Source: Schistosoma haematobium (taxonomy: Eukaryota; Platyhelminthes; Trematoda; Strigeidida; Schistosomatidae). Taken from it: DNA of 64,000 nucleotides. Position numbers and translations under genes: made by a program. Positions 55,346-64,000 of this stretch are shown in pieces (within the stretch, counting starts at the first letter, position 1; every line of letters starts with the position of its first letter). The DNA lies in NCBI RefSeq assembly GCF_000699445.3, contig NC_067198.1, positions 29,639,536 through 29,703,535 of the forward strand, written 5' to 3'. The notes below the pieces were generated by a model that was not told the origin of the DNA, ran no database searches, and saw nothing but the letters and a program-made list of their open reading frames with translations.

Positions 55346-56324
55346 AAACTTGTGTTTACATTTTAGATTACATTTTTAACCATTTATTATTTGTCTCTGA
55401 AAAATATTGAACAAATCTGGAACAGATTAGTTAGTCATTCAGTCAAAATCAAGACAACTGACACAGTACGGTCCAATTTTCTACAACATACATAATTACA
55501 AAATGAAAATTAGACAAAAAGGAAATAATTTTATCCAGTTCACAGTGCTTAGCTATAAGAAAGGGGAATATTATCAATAAGGAATAAATGAGATTATTAA
55601 ATTAAAAATATGGAGCAATATTCATCTTATAGTCTAGGGTATTCTTGTTTATCTATACAGATTTTCTAAAAGAATAATTCTGTCATTCTATATAATGAGC
55701 TTGAGAGAAAAACACAAAGAAACTAACTGAGTTTCCTTACTGCAGCAGAATCTTTACAAGTCATTAAATGATTAAAACAACCCGTTGTATCACTGAGTAA
55801 AAAAAAGAATTCACAGAAGACATTTTTCTTATGATTTAAAAGGACATAAGGAATGGTTGGAACTGTACCACAGCAACTACTTTTCAACTATACTATCAAA
55901 CCTCATTTAATTTTCTATTCACCTAAAATATTTGGAAATATTTCTAGATTAAAAAACGGAGCCGAAAAAAGTTATCTTTTCATTTCATAGCATAGAACTG
56001 TTATTCTTATTTCAAGAACTTATTCTTATGGAGACTTGCACAAGTTCAGGAATATGTTCACCAAAAACTGATGTCACCTAAAATGTCATCACGAATTCAA
56101 GCAATGAGTAGGTGATTTGTTAACGCCTGAGATCTACGGGAACTATTCAGTTACGACTGCGTATAGTTAACCACAATAGCTTTAGATCACTAAGTCAGTT
56201 AAAGCTGATATAAAGCACGGAACATAATAATTATTATTATTATTATTGTTACTAGTAGTATTGTTGTTGTAGTATATTATTTAAGCTTTACTGACGAAAA
56301 TGGGACAAATATGTTTCAATTAAT

Positions 56325-56540
56325 ATCAGAAGGGGCTTCTTGTGGATATTATAGTAATTTTAATAGTTGATATCATGAGGCATTTGAAGCTAGACCATCA
56401 TGGAAAACCTGGAAGCACTGGACAGTCGTTTCGTTCTATTGTGGAACGCCTCAGCAGTGTGCATCCACGATCCCGCCCCGCGAGATTCGAACCCAGGATC
56501 TATCGGTTTCGCGCTTAACGTCTAGACCACTGAGCCGGCA
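56325..56540 (-). mobile_element. Sm-alpha-like SINE with hammerhead-like core
   Basis: In minus sense: ctcagtggtctagacgttaa (box A-like), gatcctgggttcgaatctc (good box B), ctgaggcg, stem ttccacaatagaa, CGAAACG, then the 3' body ccagtgcttccaggttttcc. CGAAAC is intact but A9 of the first core strand is C. The leader found in the 27-kb and 47.6-kb copies is missing. Confidence 0.78.
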
Positions 56541-58911
56541 TCCAGTTAATTTATTATATACCGCTTTTGACTCAATTGGTTGATTCAAACACAAATTAAA
56601 CTGTGATGCGGGAAATTTGACAAAAACGTTTAACCTGAGATTAATTTATCTTCATTAGCGAAAACAAATGAGTGATACTCATTCGATGTTGGAATTATAT
56701 AAACAAAACTTTATCCTTTTAAATAATTTAGAAATTAAATTAAATTTCATAGCAAAAAAATGTTCTTTTATTTGAGAGATTAAAATGTTTCATCAAGTGC
56801 CTTTGACCTTAGTCACATGTTTGTTTTTGTAACAGTGAACGAAACAATCCATATAACTATTAATCAACATCATTTCGTCATTTGTTTACATTAAGTCATC
56901 GACATATTCATTTTCATATGGCCAAGAGTGCTTTCCTTCTGCATAACTTTCTCTACAATATAAAAAAAACTGACTACATCCATCCCACTATTCCATTTCT
57001 GGTTATTTATAGAAAATATTTAAAACTGTTTACCTTAAATGACAAATTTCTTATCTGACAGTTTATATCATCAGTTTATTTTGTCCATGTGAATGAATTC
57101 ATTGAGTATCTATTTCCATATGTATGTATACATGTACAGATATACCTTTATTTGTGTTTAATATGCATGTATGTGTGTTAAAATGAAGTAAAACAAACTA
57201 CACTACCATGTTAATATGTATATATCAATAGATATTTCTCTTTATCAAAATTATTTGAATAGTTCAATACCATGGATCAAGAAGGAGAAGACAATGAATA
57301 TCATTAGACATTTTCTCTAATTCTCATTGACATTCACTTTAACTGTAACTGCCTTCAAATTATGTTTTGAAAATAACGACAATATTATATATATTTTTCT
57401 GTTAAATGGTAGTTTTCATGGAAAACATCAATCAACATTCAGTAAAGTTTTTGTCGTTGTGTGTTCTCACCCTTCTCATTTACTTTAAAATTAAATAAAA
57501 GGAAAACGTTCATTATATTTTACTCAATGAAGTTAATTACACACTGTATACTACAATTTCAAGAAAAAAAACAAACATTGAAAATTCTTTCAACTTATTA
57601 TTTTACCGATTGTCTTCAATTTAAAAATGAAAACATGGAGGTGGGGAAAAATTGGGAGGAGGAATAATATCAATGAGAGGTAAGAGTGACAAGTAATGGT
57701 TTAAGGGGGAAGAAAAGAATTTACATGGAAAGAAAATCGCCAAAACACAAATTAACCAAAAATTATGAAGGTAGGACATGGAAAATTTACCTTCACTTAA
57801 TTGTATATCACTAATATACACATACATATACACGATAATAACAAACTGCCTACCGGTGTACTAACATAATCAATCACATGAACAATAATGGAACAATGAT
57901 AATGATATGTACACACACATACAAACATAAACATGGATGTGCACAATGAACGGAAAAGATTCAAAGTGATAACGGTAATGAATGATGATCAATTTAAATA
58001 TATTTTTTCTGAAATATAAGTCAATTTCCTCAAATATATTTTTTAAATACAAGGGTTAATTATACCCGTCTTTCCATAGGGTATGTTTAAACATGTAAGA
58101 AGAAAGGTATACTTTACACATGTAAACATATACAGACATATATAGAGAACACTAAGAAATCATATTTTCAGCTTAAAGAGTGTAGTAAGTATGTTCAGTG
58201 TCAAATTATGTTCATATTATTGATGTAGATGGTTAAATAACTTGTTTCGTCATTTTCATGCGCACTATGATAAAGAACAGGTTTTTTTTTTACAAAAGAA
58301 ATCACCTTGTAATGATGTAGTGTGAAAAATGATGAAACAAAAAACTTTATCTGTTAACAGATAAAAGATAAAAACACAGATCAGTAAAACATGAAACATT
58401 TATGAGTAAAGATTGTTTATTTTCTTAAAAAAAATTACTTCGATAACGTATGTTGATCATGACGATAAAGTTGTTATTGTCAAAAAAAAGTAAGAATTGA
58501 ACAGTATGAAGTAAAATGATAAACTGTCTATGTCCACATTTATGATTGAGGTTCTCACATACATTAATGTACACAGATAAAATTTCTTACAATAATTCAC
58601 ATGCACATACAGAAATGTTAAATCTGATCAAAAGAATCGTAATCACATCAATTAGATTTTCTAATATATTAAAATAATCTGTATTTATTGAGAGAATCAA
58701 CTTTATCGAAAAAAGGAGTAATACTGTGTGTGGTGTTAAACATCACTCTTTTGATGAAATAAATATTTTATCAAGCGATACAGTAGACAGTCAGTTGTAC
58801 ATGACTTTTTGTACTAACATTTAATGTTAGATGATCGCCAAGAGATTGACATGAATCCGAGAATCTGATTTTCGCGTCAGTTTTCACTCTGGCGGTTACG
58901 GCGACCTTTTT

Positions 58912-59285
58912 CAATATCTGAGCTACCTGTTCCTTACATCTTGATATATTTTAACAAGTTATCCGTTTTTCTGACACATCATTCTGTCTACTAATCTCAT
59001 AACCTATTCAGGAGCATTTATGGAACTTTTGCAACTTTTCGCTGTACAAGTTACAAAACAGTAGATTCAGAGACATCGTGGTGGCTAGCAATATGAATTG
59101 AAAAAAATGAATATTATTCAGATATCGATTCCTGAACTGCTGACATCTAACTGGAGATCGTTTACTATTTATCGTCAGGATCGGTCAAGAAACAAGAATA
59201 GAAAACTTATGGAAATACTTTTTGCTCAGAATTCCATATTGTACAAAAAACATAATATTGAATAAATACATTAATGGTATTAATA
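58912..59285 (+). repeat. Dispersed repeat, copy 2 (partner at 64-440)
   Basis: Second member of the direct repeat pair, including the shared blocks aacctattcagg, cgctgtacaagttacaaaa and gatatcgattcctgaactgc. It lies inside the long intron that splits the homeobox. The edges of similarity are approximate. Confidence 0.7.
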
Positions 59286-59664
59286 AATAATAATCAGCAA
59301 GACTTGTGTACAATATTAAGGGAACTGATGATCCTTGTAGGATTTTAACACCTATCATTCAATGTTATATTCAGAGATATTCTCATTTAAATATTCAGAA
59401 CTTTATATTTTCAATCTAGATTAACAGATTTAATTAAACGGATGGTTATGAGATTTCAATTGCTATCAACCTGTTTTATCATTCTGCATGCTTATTCAGT
59501 ATCTAACTAATATTTCATTTTGCTTTTACAATGTGTTAACTATGTGGACTCTCAATGTTAAGCCTATGTTTTCAGTTATACTTTCCTAAAACTAACAACA
59601 TACCGAAAGCCTAAGTACAAACCTCTAACCACAGTTAAACATGATATTAATCCGTATAATAAGA

Positions 59665-59820
59665 TAATAGATCGAATGTTCTGAGTTCGAACCCTAGTAT
59701 GAGATCATGAATGTGTACTCCTGAGAAGTCTCCATACTAGAATGAAACAATCATCCAGTGCTTTCGGGTTTTCAATCGTGATCTAACTTAAATTAATTCA
59801 TCAATTCAACTTTGAAGATA
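59665..59820 (+). mobile_element. Sm-alpha-like SINE, diverged copy
   Basis: ttctgagttcgaaccctag (box B-like), ctgagaag, stem tctccatactagaa, tGAAAC, then the 3' body ccagtgctttcgggttttc. The box A half is eroded. Confidence 0.7.
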
Positions 59821-60237
59821 AAAATAGTTGAATACATTATGAACATATCTAATAATTAAAAAAATATGTGTCATTTGTTTAATTTATTCCACTGTTGTTT
59901 AACACAACGCAAAAACATCAACAAAATAAATAAGTAGTAAGAGAGGGGTTTTGTGAATATGATAACCATTTCATAGTTGACTAAGTAATGGATAAAAATA
60001 TAATTAATTGATTTGACCTAATTGTTGTTGTTGTTTAAATTACAGAAAGAAAAGAAAGGATATTTCCCATTAAATAATAATCATATAGGATAAACAGTAT
60101 TATTATTATTATATTATAATAGGAGAAATTTTTTTCACAGCTTTAAAGGAGAAATTAATCAAATGATTTAATTTATTAATGAATCGTTAAATAAACTGAG
60201 TGCTATTCTAAGTAATAAGTACACAGAGTAAACAATC

Positions 60238-60280
<43 letters not shown>
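60238..60280. repeat. (AAT)n microsatellite
   Basis: About 14 perfect aat units in the homeobox intron. Confidence 0.95.
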
Positions 60281-60281
<1 letters not shown>

Positions 60282-60660
60282 GTAATAATCATGTTGATAT
60301 AGTAATAATAGTAAATAATCCTAAGTAGTAATCATGTATTATTACCATTATTTATTTGTAGGCTTGATTATATGAGTAATATATTTAGATGAGATGTATT
60401 TTTATTTTTTTTAAAAAAAGATGATGGACTTATTAAAAGTGAACATAAATCACATGAATAAAAATCTCCCTATGATATATGATATAAAATTATTTTAGAT
60501 GGATATATAAAATGAACACTATTCAACAGTTAATTTTTTTTTGATTATGATTAAATGGTGAAAGAGGTTTTATTTCCTGTTAGTGATATAAATGTTCATG
60601 ATGAAGAAACTAATCTAGTTTAATATATATTAGATATTTTCTAATCACAATAATAATCGA

Positions 60661-60775
60661 TTCTTAGTTATGAGATCGTAAATGGACAGTACTGAAGAGT
60701 TTCATACAGGAGTAGAATGATTGACTAGTCCTTTTTGATTTCAATAGTTATCTAACTTAGATCGGTTTGTAATCT
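60661..60775 (+). mobile_element. Sm-alpha-like SINE, fragment
   Basis: gagatcgtaaatggacagta, ctgaagag, ttcatacaggagtagaatGA, then the 3' body agtcctttttgatttcaatag. Strongly diverged. Confidence 0.5.
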
Positions 60776-62589
60776 TAGTAATCTTAGTCGAACACTATGA
60801 TAATAATTAATATATAGTGAAAAACATTTTGATAATATTTTAGTGATTAATGACAAAATGATGAACTCTAGTTTCGTTTCTAAGATTCCTGTGTTATATG
60901 TAAACGCTACAGTGATTTTATATTTTCAATCTAATTTTGCATCTAGTTGAACAGATTCTATAAAGTTACAACTTTTATCTGCAACTTAGTAAGTATTGGT
61001 AAAATTATCTAATTTTGGTAGGAATTTACAAGAATTTGTGTTTATTTTGTCTGTTAGTTGGAAATCACCAGAGAAAATTATCTGAAATATTGAGGATACT
61101 AATGTGCTCTGTGAAATTCTAATTCTCGCCACCCAGTGTCCTATTTAGACACGTTACTAATGAGATATTAAAGAAATGACAGACCCATTTTTAGTGGTAA
61201 GATATTCACGCTGACATATTTGTCTAGCCTTCAGTGATGATTGAGTTCTATTGAAGGTCTTAAAGCTTTTAGTATTTTACTGTACATGAACAAATTCTAA
61301 TGTGCTTGAAAGTTGTTCTTTGCTGTAGTGTAAATAAAGATATCGGTAATAAGAAATGACTTTTATTTGAGGAAATAATATTGTAATCGGTTGTTTGTCC
61401 AATGTCAGATTTCCATCAACAAACATTTTTATAATCTGGTCTAAAAGTTGACTATTAACAATAATGAAAGTTTTCAAGGTTCTACTTTTGTATAGAAGTG
61501 TATTTTTAAATAGTTTAGGAAACAATAAAACAGGTAGTAATAAGATAACATGTAGGAAATATTGAGTCGTAATGGTATACAATAGATTTATGGTGAATAT
61601 ATAAAATTGTCTTCGACATTAATAAAACGTTGATCGATAAGGAGAAACTAGAGTAAAGACTTTAGTGAGTTTAGGTAATATTTGATTTATTCTCCTTGAT
61701 ATATGTATAATAGTTTGGTGTTCGTTTGAGATATCACTGGAAAATAAAGAGTAGATGACAGTTATTTGACCTTTGGTTGTAACTTCTTAGTAGAACCCAC
61801 TTACTACTCCCCTAGAGATCGTACTCAAGACTTTCATGTTTTACAGTTACAGTTACATGGAGCATTATTACACATTAACAGAGAACTCATGCATTTTAAA
61901 TTAATCTGTAAGAGAAATGTTAACATATATATATAATAACATCAATCACACGCATATTGGAATTGTTTTCAGTAGAAGTCATACGGAAAAAAAATGAGGG
62001 ACTGAGAAGAATCGTTTATATAACTGCACTAATTTTAATACATATTGTAATGAGACGTTTACTTCAATATACATAAAATCCATTATTTTTTGAGATCAAA
62101 CCAGTTTTAATTATCGAAAGATAAAGTTTCAACTATAGAAACATACTTTCTAAATGATGGCCATTAAATTTAGAAAGCTTCATATTACACACTCATACAC
62201 ACAGGAATACTAAATACAGTTTCTAGTAATATTGATTTCTGCACACATATTTATCGCTACAATAACATGAAACTGGTTTTCTTGTATTGAACAAGCAGTA
62301 AACGTGATAGACATTTCTCATACATAAAAAAAGTACTCAGAACAATATTGATAATAAAAATAATAATAATAACAATAAGTTTCTCATAGTCAGAGTACAG
62401 CTTGGTACAAATACACGTTAGCCCGAGTTACCGTATCATAAAACCACAAGAAGATGAACAGCAAAGGAAATGAAATAATTGTAGTGATAATGATAATGAG
62501 GAAAATCAAACTTTGAGAATATGCTTCAAAAAGACAATGAAATGTATGTGTGAACTATAATTAATAATAATGTTAATAAATTAACCAAC

Positions 62590-62721
62590 CTGCAATAGAT
62601 AAATATTGCTTTTGACGAAATTTCCTTTCTAATGCTAATAATTGTTGAGTTGTAAATGGAGTTCTTGGTCGACGATTTGGTTTATGCTTACGTAATGTAC
62701 ACTTTTGTGGAATAGGTCGAG
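62590..62721 (-). CDS. msx: Msx-type homeobox gene, exon with N-terminal half of homeodomain
   Basis: A 132-base exon between acceptor TATTTTTAG and donor CAG|GTTGGT. It supplies two bases of a codon begun upstream, 43 full codons and one base of Glu30. It reads [15 protein letters not shown], then homeodomain residues 1-29, [20 protein letters not shown] and RQKQYLSIA, with Phe8, Leu16 and Phe20 of the hydrophobic core. The CTLRKHK stretch in front of the homeodomain is an Msx family mark. With the 51-kb exon the homeodomain is a complete 60 residues. Upstream coding exon(s) begin beyond 64000. The visible product, including the proposed last exon, is 738 residues. Confidence 0.95.
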
Positions 62722-64000
62722 CTAAAAATAGAAATTTAGGGAAAAACAACTTGTTTTATTAAATAAATAAGTATATGAGTGAAGAACTAATTTGTAAAAA
62801 TATATTCAACGTAAAACAAGCGGTGATCGCACATCAATTATTAGTGTTGTGTTAATCAACTTTTTTAATCAAATCCCGATGTGGCTAGTAGTCTCTAAGA
62901 CACTAAATATCGTGATATACTTCATTTGATATCGTTGATGTTAATCAAGACAAGGGCTCGGAAATATATATCATGCTATTTGGAACATTTTGATGAAAAA
63001 TGATGTTCCTCATGAAACTTAACCAGCCAAAGATATCATCGTTGAGCAATATGAGGGGTGAGTGACTATTTATAATACAAACAACTTGACATTACAACAC
63101 AAAACTATTCAATGATCGATTAGCGTCTTAATCTTTTTGAATGTCAGTTTACTTCTATAGTGTTATTCAATGTAGGATTTATGAGTAGCTATTGAGTTGA
63201 TATTCGTGTCGTATGTCTTGTTCGCCTCAGTTTACGGACTTTCATGAGAATACGTTCAGGAAATTTGTGATAATCTACTATCAACCCATAAATTATATAA
63301 GCCAATGTGTAGGGAATTTATATTTTGCGTGTACCTATTAAATGTCTCATCTATCCGCTCTTTTATAAAAAAATAGGCTGGAAATAGACAAAATATAAAA
63401 TCTCAAATAGTTCCCTAATAATATGCAAAACTGTGAATGAAATATTGTAAAGAATCACAAGTGAATGCCTTTCATTCCTTTAGTTCAATCTATTCATCTA
63501 TCTCCCGATAATATTTCCGTCTGTTTTCGGAGCTGACAAACTGGATATGAGGTCAGATGATTAAATTGTCAACACTTGAATAACATGTCGTAAAGAACTG
63601 TCGCAACCTTGGATCTTTCCTGAATATTAGAGATGTATTCACTAAAGCGTATTAAACATCATGAAAATTAAGTTGGCAATAACTTGTCTAGTGTTTTTAC
63701 CCATATATTATTAAGAAAGTAAACTGTAATGTTAAATCAATTAACGCACTAGTTACAATCGACTAATACTGAGAGCTAAATGATAGAACTTTAGTTAATA
63801 CCCAATGAACACAGGTTGCGTGCAAGTTGTATTTATGTTCATATGAGATTTATAAATGACTTTAAGTTTTGTTTACTCAAGCACAACATACAAGATGTGT
63901 ATGGGAACTTGTGATACTACTCAACCACCAGTGGATAAAATTAATCCGAATTCACTATATATTAATAACAAATCGATCAATTAAGATGTAATTTATTAAC
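62722..64000 (-). other. Msx upstream intron (partial)
   Basis: Non-coding, AT-rich. I see no minus-strand frame with Msx N-terminal character and no repeat copy, so the preceding exon is outside the window. Confidence 0.7.

Larger units (their letters stand above)
52324..62589 (-). other. Msx intron inside the homeobox (10.3 kb)
   Basis: The intron splits codon 30 of the homeodomain, between donor CAG|GTTGGT and acceptor TTTTTAG. It contains SINE copies at 55.2, 56.3, 59.7 and 60.7 kb, the dispersed repeat at 58912-59285, an (AAT)n tract at 60238-60280, and otherwise AT-rich sequence. Short open frames (for example 53541-53792 and 57461-57667) have no recognisable similarity. Confidence 0.88.

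Noticed and set aside
56385..56535. A tRNA gene, suggested by good A and B boxes
   Set aside because: The boxes belong to a dispersed SINE. No complete cloverleaf with acceptor stem could be drawn, and the hammerhead-like body follows directly.

Overview
The window reads as a Schistosoma-type (trematode) nuclear genome. It is AT-rich, has small exons separated by multi-kilobase introns, and is densely seeded with RTE-clade non-LTR retrotransposons (SR2/SR3-like) and Sm-alpha-like tRNA-derived SINEs that carry hammerhead-ribozyme remnants. No tools were available. Gene models rest on translations, splice consensus and phase bookkeeping done by eye, and family names come from memory of those families.

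Two host genes are supported, both on the minus strand. (1) The 5' part of cytosolic methionyl-tRNA synthetase: four exons at 9492-9619, 8252-8581, 6864-6953 and 963-1149. All phases agree and give 245 codons with the HLGN signature and a four-knuckle CxxC region. The gene runs off the left edge. (2) An Msx/muscle-segment-type homeobox gene: exon 62590-62721 (first half of the homeodomain), exon 51058-52323 (second half plus a long Asn/Ser-rich tail) and a proposed terminal exon 33357-34177. The 5' exon(s) lie beyond 64000. About 23.5 kb of intergenic DNA separates the start of the synthetase from the end of the homeobox gene.

Nearly everything else recognisable is repeat. RTE family B has copies at about 2530-5195 (-), 14626-17844 (+, flanked by an 8-bp repeat), 23710-24425 (+, 3'-truncated), 42233-42628 (-) and 43982-44782 (-, flanked by a 7-bp repeat), plus a tiny 3' remnant near 1675. 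RTE family A (SR2-like) has one near-full-length minus-strand copy at about 34745-38641, broken by one nonsense codon and one homopolymer frameshift. Three short elements (9973-10310, 29205-29640, 49230-49703) look like the two ends of family A joined together, a candidate non-autonomous partner. A degenerate LTR-retrotransposon gag/protease remnant lies at about 13060-13960.

Most of the introns and intergenic DNA (17.9-23.7 kb, 24.4-26.9 kb, 29.6-33.2 kb, most of 52.3-62.6 kb) show nothing I can name beyond microsatellites and SINE fragments. The items most worth a second look are the family A autonomous/non-autonomous pair, the hammerhead-bearing SINE copies, a 33-bp-arm hairpin at 47928-48000, the two alternative 3' ends of the Msx gene, and the shared stop codons in two family B copies.
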